This document shows, one piece after another, positions 9,193 to 17,730 of a stretch of 64,000 nt of DNA. Numbering within the stretch: position 1 is the first letter of the stretch; every line of letters begins with the position of its first letter. Source of the DNA: Burkholderiaceae bacterium (lineage in GTDB: Bacteria > Pseudomonadota > Gammaproteobacteria > Burkholderiales > Burkholderiaceae_C); the NCBI GenBank assembly GCA_919902775.1, contig CAKKRJ010000005.1, positions 1 to 64,000 on the forward strand. Reading direction: 5' to 3'. A program made the position numbers and the translations under genes. Under the pieces are notes generated by a model. The model worked only from the letters and a program-made list of their open reading frames with translations. It was not told the DNA's origin and made no database searches.

Positions 9193-10143
9193 TCAGTGTT
9201 TGGTTTCGTTGAAGGGCACTTCAAAGTAGTCTGCGCCGGGGTGCACTTCCGGGCCTTCTTCGTCGTCATCGGCCTCTTCGCCGTCAGGTAAGGCCCAAAA
9301 CAGGCGGTCTGGAATGACCTGGCCCATGCCGGGGCGAAAGCCTTCGTCCAGGCAGCGGTCGAGGTAGTGCAGGGCCTCGCTGGTGGCTTCGGGCAGGTCC
9401 ATGCCGGTGGCCAGCAAAGCGGCCAGAGCCGCTGTGAGGGTGTCGCCAGCGCCGGCAAAAACGGCTTCGATGCGCTCGAATTTTTCGTGCACCATCACGG
9501 TTTCGGGTGAAGCCAGTGCGTTGTCCACGTGCTGCTCGGGCAGCGGCAGACCGGTCACCAGCGTGAACGGCACGCCCAGTTCCGCAGCCGCCTTGGCGAG
9601 GTCACGCGGGCCGGGGTTGCGTTCACCGGTCCACTCGGGCAACAGCCAGCGGCGCAAGGTGCTGTGGTGGCCGACCAGCACGCTGGTTTGCGGCAGCAGC
9701 AGTTCGCGAAAGGCGTCCAGATAAGCGTCGATCTTGTCTTCTTCCCACCAGGACAAATTGGGCATGTAGGCCACCACGGGCACACCGTCGTAGTCGTCAG
9801 ACAGTTGAGCGATGACCGCCAGGTTTTCGGGTGTGCCAACGAAGCCGACCTTGATGACTTGCACCGGCACGTCTTCGGCCACGGCACGGGCTTGGTCGTG
9901 CACAGCCTCTTCGTCCAGGGGGTAAAAGTCGGTGATGCTGCTGGTGTCACGCACATAGGCACCGGTACAGACGGGCATGCAATGCGCGCCGACCGAGGCC
10001 ATGGCGGTGGCGTCACAGGTCAGGCCACCCGCCCCGCTGGGGTCGTTGGCGTTGAACGACAGGACACAGGCCAGACCGGCAGATTCTTCCTCTTCGCTGA
10101 GGAGGTCGGATTCAGGGGGGGATTCGGGGTTGTGATCGGTCAT
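9193..10143 (-). CDS. thiD: ThiD-like hydroxymethylpyrimidine/phosphomethylpyrimidine kinase
   Basis: 316 residues, longer than the usual ~270. Phosphorylates HMP and HMP-P in thiamine synthesis. The ribokinase-fold N-terminal signature appears as FNANDPSGAGGL and the C-terminal anion-hole motif as GAGDTLTAALAALLATG. Both are variants of the classical forms (GSDSGGGAGI and GTGCT). Acidic extensions sit at both ends (residues 9-21 rich in Glu/Ser; DGEEADDDEEGPE near the C-terminus). This divergent form beside rubredoxin and hemL is the usual betaproteobacterial arrangement; activity on HMP is inferred. Confidence 0.85.
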   Translation of the reverse strand: MTDHNPESPPESDLLSEEEESAGLACVLSFNANDPSGAGGLTCDATAMASVGAHCMPVCTGAYVRDTSSITDFYPLDEEAVHDQARAVAEDVPVQVIKVGFVGTPENLAVIAQLSDDYDGVPVVAYMPNLSWWEEDKIDAYLDAFRELLLPQTSVLVGHHSTLRRWLLPEWTGERNPGPRDLAKAAAELGVPFTLVTGLPLPEQHVDNALASPETVMVHEKFERIEAVFAGAGDTLTAALAALLATGMDLPEATSEALHYLDRCLDEGFRPGMGQVIPDRLFWALPDGEEADDDEEGPEVHPGADYFEVPFNETKH

Positions 10144-10246
10144 GACAGGCGAATTGCAGTGGGCTTCAGAAGGTCTTCAGCCGGGCACTTGACAGGGCCC
10201 GATACAATGAAATCATTCTATTCGACTCTTTGATTGCGACACTGTG

Positions 10247-10417
10247 ATGGAACACAAAACCTGGATGTGCCTGATTTGCGGCTGGATTTACGATGAGGCC
10301 GAGGGCGACCCCGAGCACGGCATTGCGCCGGGCACCAAATGGGAAGATGTGCCCATGAACTGGACCTGCCCCGAATGCGCGGCCCGCAAAGAAGACTTTG
10401 AGATGGTGGCGATCTGA
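10247..10417 (+). CDS. rubredoxin
   Basis: 56 residues. A small electron carrier with one iron bound by four cysteines. The two CxxC knuckles are perfect: CLIC (Cys8, Cys11) and CPEC (Cys41, Cys44), with the conserved GWIYDEAEGDPEHGIAPGT between them. ATG at 10247; an overlapping GTG precedes it. It is divergent from thiD across a 103-base gap containing TACAAT at 10203-10208, a possible -10 box, but with no good -35. A terminator follows at 10605. Confidence 0.95.
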   Translation: MEHKTWMCLICGWIYDEAEGDPEHGIAPGTKWEDVPMNWTCPECAARKEDFEMVAI

Positions 10418-10477
10418 TCGCCACTTTGCTCCCCTTGTAGGTCGGTGGCCTCAGCCCCGACGCTGCAGGTGACGTGG

Positions 10478-10551
10478 GCATTCGCGCGCAGGGGCGCGCT
10501 CCCACATGGTTCAGGTTTTTGTAGGAGGCCGCCCCTGCGGCCGAAGGCTGT
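10478..10551 (+). repeat. REP-like element, two palindromic modules
   Basis: Downstream of rubredoxin. Module 1 (10478-10505) has a GCGCGC...GCGCGC stem and ends in CTCCCAC. Module 2 (10521-10551) is GTAGGAGGCCGCCCCTGCGG followed by CCGAAGGC, with a GGCCGC/GCGGCC stem after a GTAGGAG head. Similar modules recur at 49195, 57768 and 58895. The GTAG/GGAG head plus hairpin resembles REP sequences handled by RAYT transposases. Confidence 0.75.
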
Positions 10552-10604
10552 TTTTTCACAGTAACTGCTGAAGCCGCCGATTTTGGGTCCTGGTATCAAC
10601 GGAC

Positions 10605-10632
10605 AAGCCGCCCTGAATCAGGCGGCTTTTTT
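10605..10632 (+). terminator. Rho-independent terminator after rubredoxin
   Basis: Perfect 8-bp stem AAGCCGCC (10605-10612) / GGCGGCTT (10621-10628) with an 8-base loop, continuing into a T run. The T run is on the plus strand, so it serves the rubredoxin transcript. The hairpin overlaps the last codons of the convergent phrB gene. Confidence 0.75.
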
Positions 10633-12117
10633 CTTGACCACGGCGTACCGGGCCAGCGTTTTTTCGCGGGCTTCGGCGTGGTCCACCATGGGTGCCGGAT
10701 AGGTTTTTCCAATCACGACACCGCTGGCCTGCAACTCCAGCGGCCTGGCCAGCCAGGGTGCATGCAGCGCAGGTGTGGGCAACGCCGCCAGTTCGGGCAG
10801 GTAGCGGTGAATGAATTTGCCCTCGGGGTCAAATTTTTCGCTTTGGCTGACCGGGTTGAAGATGCGAAAGTAGGGCTGCGCATCGCAGCCGCTGGAGCTG
10901 GCCCATTGCCAGCCGCCGTTGTTGGCCGACAGGTCATAGTCGTTCAGGTGGGTGGCGAAGTACTTTTCACCCCAGCGCCAGTCGATGCCCAAATCCTTCA
11001 CCAAAAAGCTCGCCACCACCATGCGCAGGCGGTTGTGCATGTAGCCGGTTTGGTTGAGCTGGCGCATGGCCGCGTCCACCAGCGGGTAACCCGTGCGGGC
11101 CTGGCACCAGGCGTCAAACAATTTGTGGGCGTGCGGGCCGTGTTCCCAGTGGATGGCGTCGTACTCGGGTTTGAAGCTCTGGCCATGGCCCACATGCGCA
11201 AAGTTGTGCAGAACCTGCACATAAAAGTCGCGCCAGATCAGTTCGGACAGCCACACACTTGCCCCTGGGCTGCCCGCCAGCATGCGGCCATGGGCCTCTC
11301 GGGCCAGTTCGCGGATGGACACCGTGCCAAAGCGCAAATGCACGCTCAAATAGCTGGGGCCTTTGACGGCCGGGAAATTGCGCGTGTTGTCGTACTGGTC
11401 GATGCGGGTCAAAAAGTCTTGCAGCAAAGCCTGTGCGCCCGATGGTCCGGTCGGAATTTTCAGGGCTTTGAGGTTGGTGGGTTCAAAGCCGATGTCTTGC
11501 AGCGAGGGCACCGGCTTGGCCAAGTCATCAGGCCGCGGTGCCAGACGCGAGGCCAAAGTAGCCACCGGGTGGGCTTGCAGGTCTTGGGGGCTGACTTTTT
11601 TCAGCCAGGCGTTTTTGTAGGGCGTGAACACGCTGAAGGGCTTGGCTGTTTGCGTCAACACTTCGTTGCGCTCAAAAACCACATGGTCCTTGAAGGTGTG
11701 CAGCAAGATGCCGTGGTCGGCCAGGTGGCCGCGCACCTGGATGTCGCGCGCCAGTGCCAGGGGTTCGTCGTCGTGGTTCGCAAACACGGCCTGGGCTTGC
11801 AGGTGCTGGGCCAGTTTGACGATTTTGTCCTTGGCCACGCCGTGGCGCACGATCAGCCCTGCCTGGGGGTGACCGGCCAGTTGGCGCAGCTGGGCGTCCA
11901 CTTCGACCAACGATTCGCGGATGAATTCCACCCGGCGGTCGGCGGGGGGCAGGGCATCCAGGATCTCGGTGTCCAGCACAAAGACCACATGCACGCGCTG
12001 GCAATGCTTCAGGGCTTGGTGCAGTGCCGCATGGTCATGCACGCGCAGGTCGCGTCGCAGCCAGACGAGGCCACAAGAAAAAGGGGTTTCCATCAGGGTT
12101 TGCCGGGTTGGATCCAT
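10618..12117 (-). CDS. phrB: deoxyribodipyrimidine photolyase (class I, CPD type)
   Basis: 499 residues. Repairs UV-induced cyclobutane pyrimidine dimers with light, using FAD and an antenna cofactor. N-terminal alpha/beta antenna domain (WLRRDLRVHDHAAL) and C-terminal helical FAD domain with WRDFYVQVL, TGYPLVDAAMRQL, TGYMHNRLRM and WQWASSSGCDAQPYFRIFNP. These blocks are diagnostic for photolyases rather than DASH cryptochromes. Start taken as the ATG at 12117; an ATG at 12093 is an alternative. Divergent from algH across 51 bases. Confidence 0.95.
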   Translation of the reverse strand: MDPTRQTLMETPFSCGLVWLRRDLRVHDHAALHQALKHCQRVHVVFVLDTEILDALPPADRRVEFIRESLVEVDAQLRQLAGHPQAGLIVRHGVAKDKIVKLAQHLQAQAVFANHDDEPLALARDIQVRGHLADHGILLHTFKDHVVFERNEVLTQTAKPFSVFTPYKNAWLKKVSPQDLQAHPVATLASRLAPRPDDLAKPVPSLQDIGFEPTNLKALKIPTGPSGAQALLQDFLTRIDQYDNTRNFPAVKGPSYLSVHLRFGTVSIRELAREAHGRMLAGSPGASVWLSELIWRDFYVQVLHNFAHVGHGQSFKPEYDAIHWEHGPHAHKLFDAWCQARTGYPLVDAAMRQLNQTGYMHNRLRMVVASFLVKDLGIDWRWGEKYFATHLNDYDLSANNGGWQWASSSGCDAQPYFRIFNPVSQSEKFDPEGKFIHRYLPELAALPTPALHAPWLARPLELQASGVVIGKTYPAPMVDHAEAREKTLARYAVVKKKAA

Positions 12118-12168
12118 GGGGGCGTGATCAGGTCAATCCGCAAGGGGCCAGGCCGCTAAAATCGGGGC

Positions 12169-12768
12169 ATGACCGATTGTGCCTCTATTGACCTCAAGCA
12201 CCATTTTCTGATTGCCATGCCCGGGTTGGAGGACGAGACTTTTGCCCGCAGCGTGGTCTATCTGTGTGAGCACAGTGCGCACGGGGCGATGGGCCTGATC
12301 ATCAACAAGCCTGCCGACATCAGCATGCGCCTGCTGTTTGACAAGGTGGATTTGCCCTTGCTGCGTGAAGACCTGATGCAAAACCTGGTGTCGCAAGGGG
12401 GGCCTGTGCAGACTGAGCGTGGTTTTGTGCTGCACGACCCCGTGGTGACGGAGAAGACCGACAAATTGGGGGCCTCCGTTTACGCCTCGACCCTTACCGT
12501 GCCGGGGGGGCTGGAGATGACCACCTCTCGCGACGTGCTGGAAGCCTTGTCTTCAGGCGCGGGCCCGCGCCGCGTGTTGGTCACGTTGGGCTACGCATCC
12601 TGGGGTGAAGGCCAACTCGAATCCGAGTTGGGTGAAAACACTTGGCTTACCGTGCCAGCTTCAGCCGATGTGATTTTTGAGGTGCCCATGGCCGAGCGCT
12701 ACGACCGCGCCCTGGACTTGCTGGGCCTCAAAAGCTGGATGCTCTCGCCAGAAGCGGGGCACGCATGA
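12169..12768 (+). CDS. algH: YqgE/AlgH family protein
   Basis: 199 residues. Conserved cytosolic family of uncertain function, linked to alginate and stress regulation in pseudomonads. N-terminal HHFLIAMPGLEDETFARSV and the central GAMGLIINKPADI, VSQGGPVQTERGFVLH and GYASWGEGQLESEL blocks are the family signatures. First gene of a tightly packed operon: its stop overlaps the ruvX start by four bases (ATGA). Confidence 0.94.
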   Translation: MTDCASIDLKHHFLIAMPGLEDETFARSVVYLCEHSAHGAMGLIINKPADISMRLLFDKVDLPLLREDLMQNLVSQGGPVQTERGFVLHDPVVTEKTDKLGASVYASTLTVPGGLEMTTSRDVLEALSSGAGPRRVLVTLGYASWGEGQLESELGENTWLTVPASADVIFEVPMAERYDRALDLLGLKSWMLSPEAGHA

Positions 12769-13181
12769 GCGCGGCACCTGACAACACCGTTCCCAACCAC
12801 TTGCAGACTTTTTTGGCGTTTGACTACGGCCTGAAACGCACCGGCGTGGCCGTGGGCAACCGCCTGATGAAGTCAGCCACGCCGCAAGGCACCATCGCCG
12901 CCGAGGGCGATGCCCGGTTTGAGCACATCGCCAAACGCATCAAAGAATGGCAGCCCGATGCGTTGGTGATCGGTGTGCCCACCCACCCCGATGGCGGGGA
13001 ACACGAAAACACCCTGCGCGCGCGCAAGTTCGGTCGCCAGTTGCGCGGCCGCTTTGGCCTGGCCGTGTACGAGGTGGACGAGCGTTACACCACGACCGAA
13101 GCCCATTCCTATGGCGCCAAAGATGCCGATGCGGCGGCGGCGGCCATCATTCTTGACCAATTTTTAAGGAGCCTGCCATGA
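12765..13181 (+). CDS. ruvX: RuvX/YqgF family putative pre-16S rRNA nuclease
   Basis: 138 residues. RNase H-fold nuclease needed for 16S rRNA 5' maturation, historically called a Holliday junction resolvase. Visible: FDYGLKRTGVAVG with the first catalytic Asp, VIGVPTHPDGGEH, and VDERYTTTEAHS with the second Asp/Glu pair; a late DADAAAAAIILDQF holds the last acidic residue. It overlaps algH and pyrR by ATGA at both ends, indicating translational coupling. Confidence 0.94.
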   Translation: MSAAPDNTVPNHLQTFLAFDYGLKRTGVAVGNRLMKSATPQGTIAAEGDARFEHIAKRIKEWQPDALVIGVPTHPDGGEHENTLRARKFGRQLRGRFGLAVYEVDERYTTTEAHSYGAKDADAAAAAIILDQFLRSLP

Positions 13182-13678
13182 GCGCCCTTGCCCTCAATGC
13201 CGAGGCCTTGTATCTGGAATTGCTGCGCGGTGTGCGCAGTTTGTGCCAGGCCGATACCCGACTGGTGGGCATCACCTCGGGTGGTGCCTGGCTGGCCGAG
13301 CGCCTGCAACGCGATTTGGGCCTGGCTGGTGAGTCAGGCCGTGTCTCGTCGGTCATGCACCGCGACGACTTTGCCCAGCGCGGCCTGTCGGCCGGTGGCC
13401 AGACGAGCCTGCCTTTTGAGGTGGATGGCGCTGACATTCTGGTGCTGGACGATGTGCTGTACACCGGGCGGACGATCCGTGCCGTGCTGAACGAGATTTT
13501 TGACTACGGCCGCCCGGCCCATGTGCAGCTGGCTGTGCTGGTGGACCGGGGGGGGCGCCAGCTGCCGGTGCAAGCCGACTTTGCCGCCGCCCGCGTGGTG
13601 TTGCCCGAGGCGCAATCGCTGGCGCTGGCCCGCGATGCGGACGGCGTTTTCAGTTTTGAAGTGGAGAAAAAGGCCTGA
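13178..13678 (+). CDS. pyrR: bifunctional pyr operon regulator / uracil phosphoribosyltransferase PyrR
   Basis: 166 residues. A PRPP-binding transferase-fold protein; in Gram-positives it attenuates pyr mRNA, while in proteobacteria it mainly shows UPRTase activity. The PRPP loop is [18 protein letters not shown], and [16 protein letters not shown] is typical PyrR. Placed between ruvX (ATGA overlap) and pyrB (16-base gap). I see no PyrR-binding attenuator in the short gap, so RNA-based regulation is not supported here. Confidence 0.93.
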   Translation: MSALALNAEALYLELLRGVRSLCQADTRLVGITSGGAWLAERLQRDLGLAGESGRVSSVMHRDDFAQRGLSAGGQTSLPFEVDGADILVLDDVLYTGRTIRAVLNEIFDYGRPAHVQLAVLVDRGGRQLPVQADFAAARVVLPEAQSLALARDADGVFSFEVEKKA

Positions 13679-13694
13679 ACCAGGCGAGGACACC

Positions 13695-14660
13695 ATGCTC
13701 TACAAACGCAACAACCCCCAACTCAACAAAAACGGCGAACTGATCCACCTGCTGTCCACCGAAGGCCTGTCCAGGGACATCCTGACGCACATCCTGGACA
13801 CGGCGGCCAACTTCGTCAGCGTGAACGACCGCGAAGTCAAAAAGGTGCCGCTCTTGCGTGGCAAAAGCGTGTTCAACCTGTTTTTTGAAAACAGCACCCG
13901 CACCCGCACCACCTTTGACATCGCGGCCACCCGTTTGTCGGCGGACGTGTACACGCTGGACATCGCGCGCAGCTCGGCCAGCAAGGGCGAGTCGCTGCTG
14001 GACACGATTGCCAACCTGAGCGCCATGGCGGCGGATATTTTTGTGGTGCGCCACAGCGAATCGGGTGCGCCGTATTTGATTGCACAGCATGTCGCCCCGC
14101 ATGTGCATGTGGTCAATGCCGGTGATGGCCGCCACGCGCACCCCACCCAGGGTCTGCTGGACATGTACACCATCCGGCACTACAAGAAAGATTTCACCAA
14201 CCTCACCGTGGCCATCGTGGGCGATGTGCTGCACTCGCGGGTGGCGCGCTCGGACATCCACGCGCTCACCACCTTGGGTTGCGCCGAGGTGCGTGTGGTC
14301 GGCCCCAAAACGCTGGTGCCCGCCGACATGGCGCAAATGGGCGTGCGCGTGTTCAACAACCTGGAAGAAGGCATCAAGGGCTGCGACGTGGTGATCATGC
14401 TGCGCCTGCAAAACGAGCGCATGAGCGGCGCACTGTTGCCCTCGAGCCAGGAATACTTTGAAAGCTTTGGCCTCACGCCAGAAAAACTGCAACTGGCCAA
14501 GCCCGATGCCATCGTCATGCACCCCGGCCCGATCAACCGGGGCGTGGAGATCGACTCCGCCGTGGTGGACGGCCAGCAAAGCGTCATCTTGCCGCAGGTG
14601 ACCTTCGGCATCGCTGTGCGCATGGCCGTGATGAGCATCGTCGCGGGCAACGAGGCCTAA
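13695..14660 (+). CDS. pyrB: aspartate carbamoyltransferase catalytic subunit
   Basis: 321 residues. Makes carbamoyl-aspartate, the committed step of pyrimidine synthesis. Carbamoyl-phosphate site [12 protein letters not shown], then [30 protein letters not shown] and the C-terminal [11 protein letters not shown]. Start at the ATG at 13695 with GAGGA upstream; the frame is open further back inside pyrR but without support. Followed 11 bases later by an inactive-looking PyrC homologue, as in the Pseudomonas-type PyrB-PyrC' dodecamer. Confidence 0.97.
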   Translation: MLYKRNNPQLNKNGELIHLLSTEGLSRDILTHILDTAANFVSVNDREVKKVPLLRGKSVFNLFFENSTRTRTTFDIAATRLSADVYTLDIARSSASKGESLLDTIANLSAMAADIFVVRHSESGAPYLIAQHVAPHVHVVNAGDGRHAHPTQGLLDMYTIRHYKKDFTNLTVAIVGDVLHSRVARSDIHALTTLGCAEVRVVGPKTLVPADMAQMGVRVFNNLEEGIKGCDVVIMLRLQNERMSGALLPSSQEYFESFGLTPEKLQLAKPDAIVMHPGPINRGVEIDSAVVDGQQSVILPQVTFGIAVRMAVMSIVAGNEA

Positions 14661-14671
14661 GGGAAACAAAG

Positions 14672-15964
14672 ATGAAACTCCTCATTCAAAACGGCCGCGT
14701 CATCGACCCCGCCAGCGGCTTTGACCAAACAGCCGATGTCGCCATTGCCGCCGGCCGAATCCTGGCCATGGGCCAGGCCCCGGCCGACTTTGCGCCCGAC
14801 CGTGTCATCAACGCCCAAGGCGCCATCGTGGCACCCGGCCTGGTGGACCTGGCGGCCCGCTTGTGCGAGCCCGGTCAGGAGCACGCGGGCATGCTGGACA
14901 GCGAAATGGCCGCAGCGGTGGCCGGGGGCGTGACCAGCCTGGTGTGCCCACCCGATACCGACCCGGTGCTGGATGAACCTGGCCTGGTTGAGATGCTGCG
15001 TTACCGCGCCGAAAAGCTGCACCAGGCCCGCGTATTGCCTTTGGGTGCGCTCACTTTGGGACTCCGGGGTGAGGTGCTGACCGAGATGGGCCAGCTCACA
15101 GCCGCGGGTTGTGTGGGCTTTTCGCAGGCCGAAGTGCCGATTCCCAGCACCCAGGTGCTGCAGCGTGCCTTGCAATACGCCAGCACCTTTGGTTTCACCG
15201 TCTGGTTGCGCCCGCAAGAGCTGCACCTGGGCAAAGGCGTGGCCGCCAGTGGCCCGCTGGCCACGCGCATGGGTTTGTCCGGTGTGTCGGTGGCCGCCGA
15301 AACCATCGCCCTGCACACCATTTTTGAGCTGGTGCGCAGCACCCGTGCCCGCGTGCACCTGTGCCGGATCAGCAGCGCCCAGGGCGTGGAACTGGTGCGC
15401 CAGGCCAAGGCCGAAGGCCTGCCGGTCACCGCCGATGTGAGCATCAACTCGCTGCACCTGACCGATGCCGATATGGGGTACTTTGACAGCCGCGCGCGAC
15501 TGACGCCGGTGCTGCGCCAGCAGCGTGACCGCGATGCCTTGCGTGCAGGCCTGTCCGACGGCACGCTCGACGCACTGGTGTCTGACCACACCCCGGTCGA
15601 TGCCGACGCCAAGGCCTTGCCCTTTGCCGAAGCCGAGCCCGGTGCCACCGGCATGGAGCTGCTGTGGAGTCTGGCGCTCAAATGGGGCCAGGACGCAGGC
15701 CTGCCTTTGGCGCAAGTCCTGGCGCGCATCACGTCTGAACCGGCCCGCGTATTGGGCGCCGCGCTGGGCACTTTGCAAGCATCGGTGGGGCATCTGGCGG
15801 TGGGTGGCGTGGCCGATGTGTGCGTGCTGTCAGACCTTGGCCATTGGCCCGTGACCGAAGCGTCTTTGCGCAGTCAGGGCAAGAGCACCCCGTTTTCCGG
15901 CTACGAGTTGCCTGGCCGTGTGCTGGCCACGGTGGTGGGCGGGCATGTGGCATTTGAGGCTTGA
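14672..15964 (+). CDS. dihydroorotase-like subunit PyrC', lacking metal-binding His pair
   Basis: 430 residues of the class I dihydroorotase fold. The metal-binding D-x-H-x-H after strand 1 is replaced: residues 56-68 read GLVDLAARLCEPG, with Ala61 and Arg63 where histidines belong. The later SDHTPVD block survives. Family knowledge: such degenerate PyrC' proteins in Pseudomonas and relatives are non-catalytic partners required to assemble active aspartate carbamoyltransferase. The position directly after pyrB fits this. A true dihydroorotase should be encoded elsewhere. Ribosome site GGGAAAC is weak. Confidence 0.93.
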   Translation: MKLLIQNGRVIDPASGFDQTADVAIAAGRILAMGQAPADFAPDRVINAQGAIVAPGLVDLAARLCEPGQEHAGMLDSEMAAAVAGGVTSLVCPPDTDPVLDEPGLVEMLRYRAEKLHQARVLPLGALTLGLRGEVLTEMGQLTAAGCVGFSQAEVPIPSTQVLQRALQYASTFGFTVWLRPQELHLGKGVAASGPLATRMGLSGVSVAAETIALHTIFELVRSTRARVHLCRISSAQGVELVRQAKAEGLPVTADVSINSLHLTDADMGYFDSRARLTPVLRQQRDRDALRAGLSDGTLDALVSDHTPVDADAKALPFAEAEPGATGMELLWSLALKWGQDAGLPLAQVLARITSEPARVLGAALGTLQASVGHLAVGGVADVCVLSDLGHWPVTEASLRSQGKSTPFSGYELPGRVLATVVGGHVAFEA

Positions 15965-16030
15965 AATGGCCCCTGGCCTGCAGGATGGGCAAGCCATGTA
16001 TGCCCGGCACCAATCCGAGGATGGCCGGGC

Positions 16031-16774
16031 ATGACCTCCTTGCGGGCCCTCTGGAAACTGCTGCGCGGCCTGTGGCATGTGCTCATGGGCATGTGGGCGG
16101 TTTACGTCCGCTTCCCCCAGTTGGGGCCCGAGCAACGCGACATGCGCGTGCAGGCCTGGGCATTGCAATTGCTGGCCTTGTGGGACATTCACCTCAAGGT
16201 GCTGGGGCAGCCTGTGCACAATGGCCCGGCCCTCATCGTGTCCAACCACATTTCATGGCTGGACATTTCGATCATCCATGCGGCGCGGCATTGCCGCTTT
16301 GTCTCCAAGTCCGACGTCCGTGACTGGCCCATGGTGGGCACGCTGGCCACGGGCGCGGGCACGCTCTACATTGAACGCAGCAACCGCAAGGATGCGCTGC
16401 GCATGGTCAAGGACATGGCGCAGGCCATGGAAGACGGCGATGTGGTGGCTGTCTTTCCCGAAGGCACCACCAGCGATGGGCGCGACTTGCTGCCCTTTCA
16501 TGCCAACCTGATCCAATCCGCGATCCAGGCCCAGACCCCTGTGCAGCCCATGTCGATCCAGTTCGTGGAGGCCGAAAGTGGCAAGCCGAGCTTTGCGCCT
16601 TGCTACATTGGGGACGACACCTTGCTGGGCTCCCTGTGGCGCACACTGAGCGCCCCCAAGATCATGGCGGTGGTTCATTTCGGTGCGTTGCAACAGGCCG
16701 ACGGCCGCAACCGCCGCGTTTGGGCGCATGATTTGCGTGAAGAGGTGATCCGCCTGCGGGATGCCGCCCATTGA
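16031..16774 (+). CDS. plsC: 1-acyl-sn-glycerol-3-phosphate acyltransferase
   Basis: 247 residues. Acylates lysophosphatidate to phosphatidate in phospholipid synthesis at the inner membrane. Motif I is SNHISWLD (H-x4-D), motif II near the GTLYIERSNRK block, motif III VFPEGTTSDG. One or two N-terminal hydrophobic helices (LWHVLMGMWAVYV, LQLLALWDIHL). Last gene of the algH-ruvX-pyrR-pyrB-pyrC' run, 66 bases after pyrC'. Confidence 0.92.
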   Translation: MTSLRALWKLLRGLWHVLMGMWAVYVRFPQLGPEQRDMRVQAWALQLLALWDIHLKVLGQPVHNGPALIVSNHISWLDISIIHAARHCRFVSKSDVRDWPMVGTLATGAGTLYIERSNRKDALRMVKDMAQAMEDGDVVAVFPEGTTSDGRDLLPFHANLIQSAIQAQTPVQPMSIQFVEAESGKPSFAPCYIGDDTLLGSLWRTLSAPKIMAVVHFGALQQADGRNRRVWAHDLREEVIRLRDAAH

Positions 16775-16824
16775 GGGGCGATGGACCCAGGGCATCTCGG
16801 GTGGTTTTCATCAAAAGGACAGAA

Positions 16825-17160
16825 ATGCCAGCCAGCTTGCGTATGAAAAATTGGTGTTTGACAGTGGTTTTGTGGGCCTGTGCTGTGCCCTTGATGGCGG
16901 CCGATGCGTATCCCACGGTGGGCGTCCGGGACCTGCCCGAAGGCCTCAAAATGGTTTGGCGTCAAACCAAGCCGGAGATGACGGCCAACAGCCGTTGCGC
17001 CGCTGCTTTTGACAACCACAGCGACATGGATAAGATGACTTTGCAATGCTCTGTGCACATCAAAATGGCCGCAGAGGGTGCGCGGCGCGCCATGCGCTAT
17101 TGCGAAGACAAAAGGCAGGCGCAAAAAATCAAAGAGCCCTGCCGTTTGGTGACCGAATGA
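16825..17160 (+). CDS. small exported protein, unknown function
   Basis: 111 residues. A signal peptide ends in VPLMAADA (cleavage about residue 26); the mature part has four cysteines, two of them late (RYCEDKR and EPCRLVTE), which could form disulfides in the periplasm. No family recognised. The ATG at 16825 has AAGGAC five bases upstream; an ATG at 16843 would also work. It follows plsC by 50 bases on the same strand and converges on the SAE-like gene. Confidence 0.7.
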   Translation: MPASLRMKNWCLTVVLWACAVPLMAADAYPTVGVRDLPEGLKMVWRQTKPEMTANSRCAAAFDNHSDMDKMTLQCSVHIKMAAEGARRAMRYCEDKRQAQKIKEPCRLVTE

Positions 17161-17232
17161 ACCGCCATGGCCGTGGTGTGGCCAGTCGGTCGTGGGGTTT
17201 GCGCGCGAAGGGCCCGCCGTGCGAGATGCCGC

Positions 17233-17634
17233 TCAGCAAACACGTCGGGCGATTTTTTGAATGGGTGAAGAGGGGTCGATGTCAAGCCATTCGTGCAGCA
17301 TCCCCTGCCGACTCACGGTTTGACCGGTGAGCATCGGCCCGGTGTAGTACGTCAAGTGCAAGACCCGGGCCATTTTCAGCTTGCAATTGAGTTGGATTTG
17401 CGAGTGGATGGACAAGTAAGGCTTGCCGTCGCCTGTGCTTTGGGTCTTTTTGTAATCCAGCGCGCTCCACACCGTTTTGCGACCATCTTCTTCGGTGATG
17501 GATTTGGGATCGATGTAGAACAAGCCTTGGGCGTTCAGCATGACGGCTTCCCATTTGGTGCTGGCCTGTGCGCCAAGGCACAACAGGCAGGACAGACTGA
17601 TCAGGGCAGCGGCGAGGGGTTGGGGCAGTTTCAT
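17233..17634 (-). CDS. exported surface-adhesin protein E-like small protein
   Basis: 133 residues from the ATG at 17634. N-terminal signal peptide (AAALISLSCLLCLGAQA), then a short domain with WEAVMLNAQGLFYIDPKSI, RKTVWSALDYKKTQ, KPYLSIHSQIQLNCK and YYTGPMLTGQ. This layout (W...YIDP...vW...dYk...S...lnC) resembles the surface-adhesin E (SAE) domain family of periplasmic or outer-membrane-associated proteins. Assignment by pattern only. It lies 96 bases downstream of ispB on the same strand. Confidence 0.65.
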   Translation of the reverse strand: MKLPQPLAAALISLSCLLCLGAQASTKWEAVMLNAQGLFYIDPKSITEEDGRKTVWSALDYKKTQSTGDGKPYLSIHSQIQLNCKLKMARVLHLTYYTGPMLTGQTVSRQGMLHEWLDIDPSSPIQKIARRVC

Positions 17635-17730
17635 GGCGCGCAATCGAATGGGTTTTTGCAGATCATGGCTCAGATGTGCACCACTGTATTGCGCTGAAGC
17701 AGAGAGTGGCCTCATTGGCGCGAAAAACCG

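Noticed and set aside
10189..10208. TTGACA and TACAAT upstream of rubredoxin as a promoter
   Set aside because: The hexamers are only 8 bases apart; TACAAT may still be a -10 but the pair is not a promoter.
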